Shown: positions 53,655 to 61,880, numbered from the stretch's first letter. The stretch: DNA of 64,000 nucleotides from an uncultured Flaviramulus sp. (GCA_947501105.1 CANMUP010000002.1:62001-126000); one strand, 5' to 3'. Numbers and translations are program-made. The notes: a model not told the origin generated them from the letters alone.

Positions 53655-54737
53655 TTACCCTAATATTTTTTTAACTAAATTTTTCTTAGCAATTTCATCA
53701 TTTCCAAATAGCCAACGAAGGACATTGTCTTCCCATATATCATCATATTGCTTTTGATTAATAATGTCTCTATCAATAGCTAAATCTAATAATTTACCTG
53801 GATACGATGATTGGGCATCGCTTTCCATCTCACCAAGAGGATAAGGATCATCCAGTCCCATAATAACTTGATTAGAACCTTGGCGATCAATCATTAATTT
53901 TAGAGAATCAGTGTCATGTACTAAAGTGTCAAAATAAATATTTGGGTGTCCAACAGCTTTTCGCGGATGGTGTTTGCCCTCAAACAAGTCTGGTCTACCA
54001 TCAAATCCTTGAATACGTCTACCTAAATTCATTTGTGCCAATTGCCCTCCATGAGCAAAACAAGTTCTAATATTAGGAAACCGCTCTTGCATACCATTTA
54101 ATGTGTAAAAATGATAGGCATCTCCGCATTGAGCAAGCATCCAAATAAGGTGAAAACGCCACGCCGTATTTTCTAGGTTTATCATTTTATCACCATCGTA
54201 CGGGTGAATTTCAATAGCTAATTTATACTTGTCAGCCATTTCAAAAATTGCATCATTTTCTTTATCAAAAACTGATCGCCATTGTCCAATAGAATCCATA
54301 AAATGAGTTGGAAGACATAAAACTTTCATGTCTAACTGTTCAACACAACGTTCAATTTCCCATAAAGCACCTTGGATAAATCCTGGATGTACTACAAAAC
54401 CACAGGTGAATTTATCAGGATTATCATGTTGCACTTTAGCATTAAAATCATTTTGAAAGCGCAAAGCTTTTTTCATTTCTTCTAAACGCAACCCATTGCC
54501 ATATAATTGAGACAGATTTAAAACAACGGCATGGTCAAGTTTGTTTCTTTCCATCCATTCTAATTTTTCATCTAGGAAAAAACTGGAATGTGTAACAGGT
54601 CTTTTCCATCCTTTTTGAAGCATATGTTTGCGTTCATCATCAACCCAAAATATTTCTTTTTCCTTCATAAACTGAGGAATTTCTTCAGGATAAGGGAGTA
54701 AATGCGAATGCCCGTTAATGCGGAGTTTTTGTTTCAT
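53655..54737 (-). CDS. 2-amino-3-carboxymuconate-6-semialdehyde decarboxylase
   Basis: 360 residues, amidohydrolase superfamily. It decarboxylates the product of 3-hydroxyanthranilate ring opening, steering it to 2-aminomuconate semialdehyde and away from quinolinate. Metal ligands: His10 and His12 in INGHSHLLP, a His in the FVVHPGF and IEIHPYDG strands, and Asp in IMGLDDPYPLGE. It is slightly longer than the Pseudomonas enzyme owing to an insert near residues 25-50. It follows the dioxygenase gene by 3 bp. Confidence 0.9.
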   Translation of the reverse strand: MKQKLRINGHSHLLPYPEEIPQFMKEKEIFWVDDERKHMLQKGWKRPVTHSSFFLDEKLEWMERNKLDHAVVLNLSQLYGNGLRLEEMKKALRFQNDFNAKVQHDNPDKFTCGFVVHPGFIQGALWEIERCVEQLDMKVLCLPTHFMDSIGQWRSVFDKENDAIFEMADKYKLAIEIHPYDGDKMINLENTAWRFHLIWMLAQCGDAYHFYTLNGMQERFPNIRTCFAHGGQLAQMNLGRRIQGFDGRPDLFEGKHHPRKAVGHPNIYFDTLVHDTDSLKLMIDRQGSNQVIMGLDDPYPLGEMESDAQSSYPGKLLDLAIDRDIINQKQYDDIWEDNVLRWLFGNDEIAKKNLVKKILG

Positions 54738-54740
54738 AAA

Positions 54741-55277
54741 TTAGTCTTCCAATTTAATTTTCTTTGGCGGCTGCATCACTTCACCACAATTTGGGCAAGA
54801 GCGCTTATCATTATCGCTATAGTAATTATCAAAAATTTTAGGCATATCAGTTTCAATATTGTCTAGCGTAAAATCTTCTTCATATAATTTAGTTGTACAA
54901 TTTTCACAAAACCAAAGTAAAGCGTCTTGTACTCCTTTTTCTCTCGGATACTCAATGACTAAACCTACTGTATTAGCGCCTCGTTGTGGAGAATGAGGTA
55001 CTTTTGGAGGTAATAAAAAAATCTCACCTTCTTTTATATGAATATCTTTGGGTGTGCCTTTATCAATGATTTTTAAAACAATATCTCCTTCAACTTGGTA
55101 GAAAAACTCTGGAGTTTCATTATAGTGATAATCCTTTCTGCTATTTGGTCCACCAACTACCATTACAATGAAATCGCCATCTTTCCAAACGACTTTATTA
55201 CCCACAGGAGGTTTTAGTAAATGTCTGTTTTCATCAATCCAAGCTTTAAAATTTATTGGTGGATATACTTTACTCAT
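54741..55277 (-). CDS. nbaC: 3-hydroxyanthranilate 3,4-dioxygenase
   Basis: 178 residues, cupin fold. It opens the ring of 3-hydroxyanthranilate using Fe(II). The iron ligands are H51, E57 and H95 (segments KDYHYNETPEFFY and KVPHSP), as in the characterised bacterial enzyme. A second, rubredoxin-like iron site is formed by C124, C127, C161 and C164 (FCENC and CPNCGE). All residues are present, so an active enzyme is expected. Neighbours act directly before and after it. Confidence 0.95.
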   Translation of the reverse strand: MSKVYPPINFKAWIDENRHLLKPPVGNKVVWKDGDFIVMVVGGPNSRKDYHYNETPEFFYQVEGDIVLKIIDKGTPKDIHIKEGEIFLLPPKVPHSPQRGANTVGLVIEYPREKGVQDALLWFCENCTTKLYEEDFTLDNIETDMPKIFDNYYSDNDKRSCPNCGEVMQPPKKIKLED

Positions 55278-55304
55278 GATTTTATTTTTATGTTGTCTTT
55301 AAAG

Positions 55305-56087
55305 TTACAAAGATTTTGTGCGTCCGCCATCAACCGGAACGTTAATTCCGTTAACATAGCCTGCTGTTTCACTTGCTAAAAAAGTTATAACATTTGCAGT
55401 TTCCTCTGGCTTTGCAAAGCGTTTAGCTGGCGTATAATTTTTCATTATTTCTGCCATCTCTTCAATACTTCTGTCTTCTTGTGTTGCCTTAATTTTAATG
55501 ATTTCATTTAAACGCTCTGTTTCGGTAAACCCAGGCAACACGTTATTTACAGTAATACCAAAAGCACCAACTTCAATAGATAATGTTTTACTCCAATTGC
55601 CAACAGCTCCTCTAATGGTGTTACTTACACCCAAACCAGGAATGGGCTCTTTAACCGATGTAGAAATGATATTAATAATTCTACCAAAACCTACTTCTTT
55701 CATAAAAGGAATAGTAGCTTGAGCTAAAACATGATTACATTTTAAGTGCTGTATAAACGCATTATCAAATTCCTCAAGTGCTGCTGTTAAAATAGATCCG
55801 CTTCTTGGCCCACCAGTATTATTTATAACAATATGGAATCCATGATTTTTCTCTATAAATTTAATGACTTGTTCTTGTAACTCTCTTGGGTTTGAAAAGT
55901 CTGCAACTATATAACTATGGTTTCTGTGTTCTGGTAATTCTGCTAAAACTGCTTTGAGTTTTTCCCTATTTCTTGCTACTAAAGTTACATTTACACCTTC
56001 AGAAGCTAAAGCCATTGCAGTTGCTTTTCCAATGCCTGCTGTACTTCCGCAAACCAAAGCGTTTTTATTATTTAAGTTTAAATTCAT
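55305..56087 (-). CDS. Short-chain dehydrogenase-like protein with altered catalytic residues
   Basis: 260 residues, SDR fold. NAD(P)-binding GSTAGIGKA and the INNTGGP motif (for NNAG) are present. The Ser of the triad is S142 in IISTS, but the positions where Tyr and Lys belong (13 and 17 residues later) hold S155 and R159 (VSNTIRGA). The standard Y-x-x-x-K pair is thus missing. Such proteins may use other residues or bind ligands without classical turnover. It lies between the GNAT and dioxygenase genes of the kynurenine cluster; its step is unknown. Confidence 0.8.
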   Translation of the reverse strand: MNLNLNNKNALVCGSTAGIGKATAMALASEGVNVTLVARNREKLKAVLAELPEHRNHSYIVADFSNPRELQEQVIKFIEKNHGFHIVINNTGGPRSGSILTAALEEFDNAFIQHLKCNHVLAQATIPFMKEVGFGRIINIISTSVKEPIPGLGVSNTIRGAVGNWSKTLSIEVGAFGITVNNVLPGFTETERLNEIIKIKATQEDRSIEEMAEIMKNYTPAKRFAKPEETANVITFLASETAGYVNGINVPVDGGRTKSL

Positions 56088-56088
56088 A

Positions 56089-56529
56089 TTATTCGTATAT
56101 TATTTTTGCGCGTTTACTTAATTTTTCCATTAACTTTTCAGGGCTTTTTATAGCAGTAAACCCAAATTTCTCATATAATGTATGGGCGTCTCTTGTTGCT
56201 AACATCCATTTGTCAATAGCCTTTAACTCTGGAAAATTAATTATTTTATCAATTAATAATTTTGAGTAACCTTTGCCTTGATAATCTTCAATAACAAAAA
56301 CATCTAAAAGGTAAGCAAAAAACACTTTATCGGTCATAACTCTCGTGTAGGCAATTTGCTTTCCGTTATGAAATAAACCAAAATTAATGGTGTTCTCAGA
56401 GGCTATTTTTTGCTCTTCAAAGGTTCTTGATTCCCCCCAATACGAGTTTTTAATAAACGTATAGATAAGCTCTAAATCCATATCGTTAAAATCTGATGAA
56501 AAGTAAATATTGTCTTCTAGTGCTACCAT
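56089..56529 (-). CDS. GNAT-family N-acetyltransferase in the kynurenine cluster
   Basis: 146 residues from the ATG at 56527-56529. A longer frame reaching 56604 would overlap the dehydrogenase gene and adds a basic, non-GNAT stretch. The acetyl-CoA loop is VFVIEDYQGKGYSKLLI, and ATRDAHTLYEKFGF is the usual end. It is packed between the ALDH (4 bp) and SDR (1 bp) genes, so it is co-transcribed. Its substrate is unknown; an amino metabolite of the pathway is possible. Confidence 0.78.
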   Translation of the reverse strand: MVALEDNIYFSSDFNDMDLELIYTFIKNSYWGESRTFEEQKIASENTINFGLFHNGKQIAYTRVMTDKVFFAYLLDVFVIEDYQGKGYSKLLIDKIINFPELKAIDKWMLATRDAHTLYEKFGFTAIKSPEKLMEKLSKRAKIIYE

Positions 56530-56533
56530 AAGA

Positions 56534-57976
56534 TTAATACTTAATACAAACATTCTTAGCTTCAGTAAAAAAGCGAAGCGCTTCAAAACCACCTTCGCGA
56601 CCAACTCCAGACGCTTTTACGCCACCAAAAGGCGTACGTAAATCACGCATCATCCAAGTATTTACCCATATTATACCAGCTTGTAATTGATTGCTCATTC
56701 GCATGGTGCGTTTTAAATCATTAGTCCATAATGTAGCCGACAAACCATATTTTACCTTGTTGGCTATCTGTAAAACATCATCTTCAGTATTAAAAGGCAT
56801 AATAGTTACGACTGGTCCAAATATTTCTTCTTGATTTACCCTACATTCATCAGTTTCAACTTCAATAACAGTGGGTTCTAGGTAATATCCACCCTCAAAG
56901 TCTTTAACAGTAACATCGTTTCCACCACATAAAATGGTTCCATTTTCTTCTTTAGCAATTTGAATGTACTCTTTTACTTTTTCTAAATGCGGTTTAGAAA
57001 CTAAAGCCCCAATATTTGTATCATTTTCAGAAGGATGCCCAACTTTAAGTTGTTTTACTTTTGCAACAAAATCTATTTTAAATTTTTCATAAATAGAAGC
57101 TTCCACAAAAATTCTACTTCCACATAAACAAATTTGCCCTTGATTGGCGAATGATGAACGTACAGTAGTTTCTAACATATCGTCATAATCACAGTCAGCA
57201 AAAATGATGTTAGGGTTTTTGCCACCAAGTTCTAATGATAGTTTTTTGAACATGGGAGCTGCAACTTTGGCAATATCTGCACCTGTTGCTGTTCCTCCTG
57301 TAAAGCTAATGGCCTTAATATCTGGGTGTTCAATTATGGCTTGTCCTGTTGTTGTTCCTAATCCATGAACAATATTTAAAACACCTTTTGGGAGGCCAGC
57401 CTCATTTAGTATCTCACTCAATAAAAAAGCTGTTAAGGGTGTAACTTCACTAGGCTTTGCAACAACACAATTACCTGCAGCTATTGCAGGAGCTATTTTC
57501 CAAGTAAAAAGATAGAGTGGTAGATTCCAAGGAGAAATACAACCAACTACACCAATAGGTTGACGAAGTGTGTAGTTTATAGCTTGTTGTCCAACGCTTT
57601 CGTGACTTTCGCTAGCAAATTGTGTAATAGCATTGCCAAAGAATCTAAAATTACTAGCAGCTCGAGGGATATCAACTGTTTTTGCTAAACTAGCGGGTTT
57701 TCCATTGTCTTTGCTTTCGGCTTCGGCAAAGCGTTGTAAATTTTCTTCTAGTAATTCTGAAATCTTTATTAAGATACGACTACGTTCTTCCAATGTGGTT
57801 TGCGACCAAGTTGGAAATGCAGATTTTGCTGCGATGTATGCATTTTCTACATCTTCTTTTGATGAGTTTGGTATTTGCCCATAAACTTCTCCATTCGATG
57901 GATTGTAATTGTCAATCCATTCGTTAGCAATGGGAGGCATAAATTTTCCGTTTATGTAATTTTGGATGTTAATCAT
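56534..57976 (-). CDS. 2-aminomuconate 6-semialdehyde dehydrogenase
   Basis: 480 residues, ALDH superfamily. It oxidises 2-aminomuconate semialdehyde to 2-aminomuconate with NAD+. Catalytic residues: Cys in NQGQICLCGSRIF, Glu in LELGGKNP, and Asn in SPWNLPLYLF. The FGGVKASGVGREGG end is typical. The sequence alone fits the AMSDH/hydroxymuconate-type branch, and the gene neighbours make the pathway role likely. The start codon lies just inside the end of the GIY-YIG gene (8-bp overlap). Confidence 0.88.
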   Translation of the reverse strand: MINIQNYINGKFMPPIANEWIDNYNPSNGEVYGQIPNSSKEDVENAYIAAKSAFPTWSQTTLEERSRILIKISELLEENLQRFAEAESKDNGKPASLAKTVDIPRAASNFRFFGNAITQFASESHESVGQQAINYTLRQPIGVVGCISPWNLPLYLFTWKIAPAIAAGNCVVAKPSEVTPLTAFLLSEILNEAGLPKGVLNIVHGLGTTTGQAIIEHPDIKAISFTGGTATGADIAKVAAPMFKKLSLELGGKNPNIIFADCDYDDMLETTVRSSFANQGQICLCGSRIFVEASIYEKFKIDFVAKVKQLKVGHPSENDTNIGALVSKPHLEKVKEYIQIAKEENGTILCGGNDVTVKDFEGGYYLEPTVIEVETDECRVNQEEIFGPVVTIMPFNTEDDVLQIANKVKYGLSATLWTNDLKRTMRMSNQLQAGIIWVNTWMMRDLRTPFGGVKASGVGREGGFEALRFFTEAKNVCIKY

Positions 57977-58334
57977 GAGATGATTGTTTGTCTGGTCGAG
58001 CGTAGTCGAGACCTACTTTTGTTTCTGAATTGAAATTAAAATGTGTAGCATTTCTACATTCTGCAAGTATTTGTAGCATGTCAAAATCTCCATTTGCCAA
58101 TGCTAGTTTCTTTTTCCCACTCCATTTTTTAATTTTCTTTTCAAAATAGATAGCTTGATTTATATCATTGAATTCTTGATGAAATATTAAATCTAAAGGT
58201 CGTCTTTTAAATGTAAAACAATTTTTATTTAAACCTTTTTGGTGTTCTTCAAATCTTCTAGATAAATTATTTGTAACTCCTGTGTAAGTTAAACCATCAG
58301 AACATTTTAATATATATACAAAATATAGTTTCAT
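57969..58334 (-). CDS. GIY-YIG nuclease-domain protein between inverted REP-like repeats
   Basis: 121 residues. Core: the GIY-YIG strands as YFVYILKCSDGLTYTGVT, Arg in NLSRRFEEH, and a Glu in IYFEKKIKKW, the usual catalytic set for UPF0213/UvrC-like single-domain proteins. The last 16 residues (ending DYARPDKQSSHD) are encoded by a REP-like palindrome and are not part of the domain. A matching palindrome in opposite orientation precedes the start. It has no link to tryptophan breakdown and looks like an insertion in the operon. Confidence 0.85.
   Translation of the reverse strand: MKLYFVYILKCSDGLTYTGVTNNLSRRFEEHQKGLNKNCFTFKRRPLDLIFHQEFNDINQAIYFEKKIKKWSGKKKLALANGDFDMLQILAECRNATHFNFNSETKVGLDYARPDKQSSHD
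57994..58013 (-). repeat. REP-like palindrome, left copy (inside the GIY-YIG C-terminus)
   Basis: Minus strand reads TCTCGACTACGCTCGACC. Its core CTCGACTACGCTCGA differs by one base from the copy at 58341 in the opposite orientation. Confidence 0.75.
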
Positions 58335-58340
58335 AAAAGA

Positions 58341-58360
58341 CCTCTCGACTGCGCTCGAGG
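58341..58360 (+). repeat. REP-like palindrome, right copy (before the GIY-YIG start)
   Basis: Plus strand reads CCTCTCGACTGCGCTCGAGG, a near-perfect stem-loop sequence. It lies 7 bp outside the GIY-YIG start codon and forms an inverted pair with 57994-58013. Confidence 0.75.
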
Positions 58361-58378
58361 AGACATTTAGTTTGTTAT

Positions 58379-58813
58379 TTAATTTCTAACATAAGCCATC
58401 ACCTTAATTTCTACAACCAAATCTGGATGTGGTAATTGGTGTACTGCAACAGTTGTTCTTGTCGGACCAGTTTCTGCATTAAAAAATTCTGCGTATGCTT
58501 TATTATAACCTGCAAAATCATTCATATTAACTAAAAACGATGTAACATCAACCACATCATTCAAAGTAGCACCTTCTTTAGCTAGACTTTTTTCAATGTT
58601 TTGTATAACCTCACGGGTTTGAACTTCAATATTTAAACGTTTGGTTCCCATTTCATCAATAATATCTACACCAGCAATGGTGTTGTCTGCTCGTCGAGAA
58701 CTGGTGCCAGATACAAATATAAAATCGCCAACCCGTTTTGTGTGTGGATAAGCGCCTCTTGGTGTTACTTTAGTTCCTGCGGAAGCAGGAATCTCATTTT
58801 TGTTGTTACTCAT
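58379..58813 (-). CDS. RidA-family protein, probable 2-aminomuconate deaminase
   Basis: 144 residues from the ATG at 58811-58813. RidA/YjgF fold: [24 protein letters not shown] and the C-terminal [10 protein letters not shown]-type end. The bacterial 2-aminomuconate deaminase that follows AMSDH belongs to this family, so the cluster context gives the role. Residues 6-12 (EIPASAG) are encoded by a palindromic REP-like element, and the family core only begins afterwards. The upstream gap of nearly 300 bp holds a heptamer array. Confidence 0.85.
   Translation of the reverse strand: MSNNKNEIPASAGTKVTPRGAYPHTKRVGDFIFVSGTSSRRADNTIAGVDIIDEMGTKRLNIEVQTREVIQNIEKSLAKEGATLNDVVDVTSFLVNMNDFAGYNKAYAEFFNAETGPTRTTVAVHQLPHPDLVVEIKVMAYVRN
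58774..58791. repeat. REP-like palindrome inside the ridA coding sequence
   Basis: TTCCTGC-GGAA-GCAGGAA is a perfect 7-bp stem. In frame on the minus strand it gives the peptide IPASAG, the known translation of a widespread dispersed repeat ('attcctgc...gcaggaat'). Confidence 0.75.
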
Positions 58814-59023
58814 ATTTTTTCTTTTTATTTGTTCATTTTGTCTTGATACAAAACGAACCAAAAAATCATATTGAAATAAGGAAATTCCTGTGGAACATTC
58901 TCTTTCGGAATTTCGTGCTTAAAGCTTCGCTTTGCATCTCCATTCCTTCGTTCATTATTTCTGCATTTCAATATTCAATTCTCCGAATTGATTTAGGACT
59001 TGACTTACCTAAATTTATACTTT
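58814..59023. other. Intergenic region upstream of ridA
   Basis: About 210 bp with no convincing frame. It contains AT-rich stretches and the sequence GCTTAAAGCTTCGCTTTGCA, a weak hairpin. I see no clear TAnnTTTG box. Together with the adjacent heptamer array it separates kmo from ridA by nearly 300 bp. Confidence 0.5.
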
Positions 59024-59100
59024 TCCTAACTCCTAACTCCTAACTCCTAACTCCTAACTCCTAACTCCTAACTCCTAACTCCTAACTCCTAACTCCTAAC
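59024..59100. repeat. Tandem array of eleven TCCTAAC heptamers
   Basis: Exactly 77 bp, eleven perfect 7-bp units, ending 1 bp before the kmo stop codon. Such perfect arrays can change copy number by slippage. It lies between kmo and ridA, in the transcribed region if the genes form one operon. Confidence 0.95.
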
Positions 59101-59101
59101 T

Positions 59102-60499
59102 TTAGTGTAATCCAGCAATTCTATCGTCTTCCAAAATAGCTTTGGTTTCTTGTTTTACTTTGTCTAAAATTATTTTTAAGCCTTCTTTTAAATCTATTTT
59201 GCTATCAGAAAGTAAATTTAAAATAGCTTTGTCTTGAGCTCTTCCTTTTAGCATGGCTTCTTTATATCCAATATCTTCATTAAAAGTTACTAATGAGTAT
59301 TTTGATGAATATTCATTAGGAAAATTTTGCTCTAAAGTCATTTCCAATTTACGCTTTTCTTGGAATATAGTTTTAGCTACATGATCTTTCATTTCATGAA
59401 AATTATCAATAGCTAAATCTGCAATAGCGTCGGTGTCTTTTTTGCGCTCCTTTTCGTAAGCGGTAAAAGTAGCTTCCCAATTTCCTAAGTTTTTATCTAA
59501 TACTTTGTCAAACTCAACAACATCTTCAAAAGAGGCATTCATCCCTTGTCCGTAAAACGGCACAATGGCATGAGCAGCATCACCCATTAAAAGCGTATTA
59601 CCTTTATAATGCCAAGGAGAACATTTTACAGTACCCAAAGGTGATGTTGGATTTTCAAAGAAATCATCAATTAAATTTGGCATTAATGCCAAGGCATCAG
59701 GGAATTCTTTTTGGAAAAATTCTAAAACTATTTTTTCTGTTGTTAGATTGTTGAAATTGTACTCGCCTTCATCATAACTTAAAAATAGAGTAACCGTAAA
59801 ACTACCATCTAAATTTGGTAAAGCGATAAGCATAAAAGATCCACGAGGCCAAATATGAAGCGCGTTTTTATAGGCTTTATAATCGCCATTTTCTTTAGGA
59901 AGAATACTTAACTCTTTATAACCATGTGTTAGATAATCTTGGGAAAAGCTGAACAAAAACTTTTTACCTAAATAATAGCTTTTTCGCATTGCAGAACCTG
60001 CACCATCAGTAGCTATAATTACATCAGCATCTTCTACAAACTCATCTTTGGTTTTGTAATCTTGAAATAGGGCAGTGGTTTTTTCAAAATCGACTGATTT
60101 ACATTTTTTATTGAAGTAAATAGAAACATTTTTATGCTTTTCGGCTTCGGTTAAAAGCAATCCATTAAGTTCTCCACGAGAAATTGAATTAATGTATTCA
60201 TGTTCTCGCCCACTGTAATTTGATAAATTTGTGTTTCCTTTTTTATCATGAATCATTCTGCCATTCATAGGAATACAAAGTGCTTCTACTTTGTCTTCAA
60301 TACCAACAAGTTTCATGGCTTTATTACCTCGATCAGAAAATGCAAGATTTATAGAGCGACCAGCTGAAATATCAACTTTGCGTAAATCTGGACGCATCTC
60401 GTAAACTGCTACATTATAACCCCGCTGCCCTAAACGTAAGGCTAGTAACGAACCACAAAGGCCAGCGCCAATGATTAGTATGTTTTGTTGTTTATTCAT
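59102..60499 (-). CDS. kmo: Kynurenine 3-monooxygenase
   Basis: 465 residues, flavoprotein hydroxylase. It converts kynurenine to 3-hydroxykynurenine with NADPH and O2. The FAD motif is IIGAGLCGSLLALRLGQRG, the DG motif is VIIATDGAGSAMRKS, and the GD motif is LLMGDAAHAIVPFYGQG. The NMNASFED and C-terminal helices are as in KMO. It overlaps the kynU stop by 8 bp, so the two are translationally coupled. Confidence 0.96.
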   Translation of the reverse strand: MNKQQNILIIGAGLCGSLLALRLGQRGYNVAVYEMRPDLRKVDISAGRSINLAFSDRGNKAMKLVGIEDKVEALCIPMNGRMIHDKKGNTNLSNYSGREHEYINSISRGELNGLLLTEAEKHKNVSIYFNKKCKSVDFEKTTALFQDYKTKDEFVEDADVIIATDGAGSAMRKSYYLGKKFLFSFSQDYLTHGYKELSILPKENGDYKAYKNALHIWPRGSFMLIALPNLDGSFTVTLFLSYDEGEYNFNNLTTEKIVLEFFQKEFPDALALMPNLIDDFFENPTSPLGTVKCSPWHYKGNTLLMGDAAHAIVPFYGQGMNASFEDVVEFDKVLDKNLGNWEATFTAYEKERKKDTDAIADLAIDNFHEMKDHVAKTIFQEKRKLEMTLEQNFPNEYSSKYSLVTFNEDIGYKEAMLKGRAQDKAILNLLSDSKIDLKEGLKIILDKVKQETKAILEDDRIAGLH

Positions 60500-61763
60500 T
60501 TAATATCTCTTTCAATTTTTCTACCAAATTATAAATATCTTGAAATGAGTTATAAAACGGTACTGGAGCACAACGAATCACATCTGGTTCTCTCCAGTCA
60601 CTTATGACACCAGCCTCGGTTAATTTGTTGTGTAAATTTTTATTAGCGTTTTTTACTTGAATTGATAACTGACATCCACGTTCTTTAGGATTACTGGGTG
60701 TTATAATTTTAATAGTGTCTTCTCCTAATTGTTTTAAAAGAAACTCGAAATAACCAGTTAGTTTTTTAGATTTCTCGTTTAGCTTTTTTATACCAATTTC
60801 ATTAAACATGTCCAAAGATGCTTTAATGGCTGCCATAGATAAAATAGGAGGATTACTAAGTTGCCAACCTTCAGCTCCTGGAAGTACATCAAATTCATCG
60901 CGCATATTAAAGCGTGTTTGTTTATTGTGACTCCACCAACCGGTAAATCGATTTAAATTTTTATCATAGGCATGTCGTTCGTGAACAAAAGCTCCGGCTA
61001 AACTTCCTGGTCCAGAATTCAAATATTTATAAGTACACCAAACGGCAAAATCTGCTCCCGAATCGTGTAAATTAAGTTTAACATTTCCAGCACCGTGAGC
61101 ACAGTCAAAACCAACCATACAACTGTGTTTGTGACCAAGTCGAGTAATTCTTTTTAAATCAAAATATTGACCTGTATAGTAATTAACACCCCCAATCATA
61201 ATTAAAGCAATCTCATTGCCTTGAGTTTCAAGAATAGCTTCTAAATCTTCATATCTCAATAACTCTTCATCTTCACGAGGTTTCCATAAAATTAATCCAT
61301 CTTTATCATCAATTCCATGATGACGTAATTGTGACTCTACAGCATATTTATCAGAAGGAAAAGCATCACTTTCAATAAGTATTTTATAGCGCGTTTTAGT
61401 TGGTTTGTAGAAGGAAACCATCATAAAATGGAGGTTAGCAGTTAGTGTATTCATTACAATAACCTCAATAGGTTTTGCACCAACTACATTTGCCATGCTT
61501 TCGGTTAGAAATTCATGATATGGTAGCCACGGGTTTTTTGCCTCTAAATGACCTTCAACACCTAAATTTGCCCAATCTTCAAGTTCTTGATTAATATAAG
61601 ATTTTGTGGATTTTGGTTGTAAACCAAGTGAATTGCCTGTCATGTAAATTAACTCATGTCCAAGCTTGTCTTTAGGGATATGAAATTGATTTCTGTAATG
61701 TGATAATTCGTCATTTTGGTCTTGTTCTTTTGCGTATTCAAGGCCTAATTTATAATTGGACAA
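60492..61763 (-). CDS. kynU: Kynureninase
   Basis: 423 residues, PLP fold type I. It cuts 3-hydroxykynurenine to 3-hydroxyanthranilate and alanine. Motifs: YMTGNSLGLQPKST, the MNTLTANLHFMM stretch, the Asp in GFDCAHGAGN and the Schiff-base Lys in CTYKYLNSGPG. The start is TTG (61761-61763); the family's N-terminus (YKLGLEYAKEQD) begins here. First gene of the cluster, divergent from the CDGSH gene. Confidence 0.95.
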   Translation of the reverse strand: MSNYKLGLEYAKEQDQNDELSHYRNQFHIPKDKLGHELIYMTGNSLGLQPKSTKSYINQELEDWANLGVEGHLEAKNPWLPYHEFLTESMANVVGAKPIEVIVMNTLTANLHFMMVSFYKPTKTRYKILIESDAFPSDKYAVESQLRHHGIDDKDGLILWKPREDEELLRYEDLEAILETQGNEIALIMIGGVNYYTGQYFDLKRITRLGHKHSCMVGFDCAHGAGNVKLNLHDSGADFAVWCTYKYLNSGPGSLAGAFVHERHAYDKNLNRFTGWWSHNKQTRFNMRDEFDVLPGAEGWQLSNPPILSMAAIKASLDMFNEIGIKKLNEKSKKLTGYFEFLLKQLGEDTIKIITPSNPKERGCQLSIQVKNANKNLHNKLTEAGVISDWREPDVIRCAPVPFYNSFQDIYNLVEKLKEILNE

Positions 61764-61787
61764 AGTGAATTGTGTTTAGGTTTCTAA

Positions 61788-61795
61788 CAAAAATA
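61788..61795 (-). promoter_or_regulatory. -7 box of the kynU operon
   Basis: TATTTTTG on the minus strand, 24 bp before the TTG start. The -33 element is not clear. Confidence 0.5.
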
Positions 61796-61838
61796 AGAAT
61801 TATAAATTTAGAAATGAACTGATAAATTATACTAAATT

Positions 61839-61852
61839 AAAGAATATTCTTT
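61839..61852. promoter_or_regulatory. 14-bp palindrome between kynU and CDGSH gene
   Basis: AAAGAATATTCTTT is a perfect palindrome in the 117-bp divergent gap, upstream of both starts. It may bind a regulator of either unit. Confidence 0.4.
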
Positions 61853-61880
61853 TTTGTATATTTAGTAAAAACTTTAAAAT

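Noticed and set aside
56530-56604. Longer N-terminus for the GNAT gene in the kynurenine cluster
   Set aside because: It would overlap 71 bp of the dehydrogenase gene and adds a stretch rich in Lys and Val that is not GNAT-like.
57969-58334. UvrC or homing endonuclease
   Set aside because: Only the GIY-YIG domain is present, without the UvrC helicase-binding, RNase H-like and HhH domains, and no intron or intein is nearby.
59024-59100. CRISPR array
   Set aside because: The 7-bp units are directly adjacent with no spacers, and no cas gene is present; it is a simple tandem repeat.
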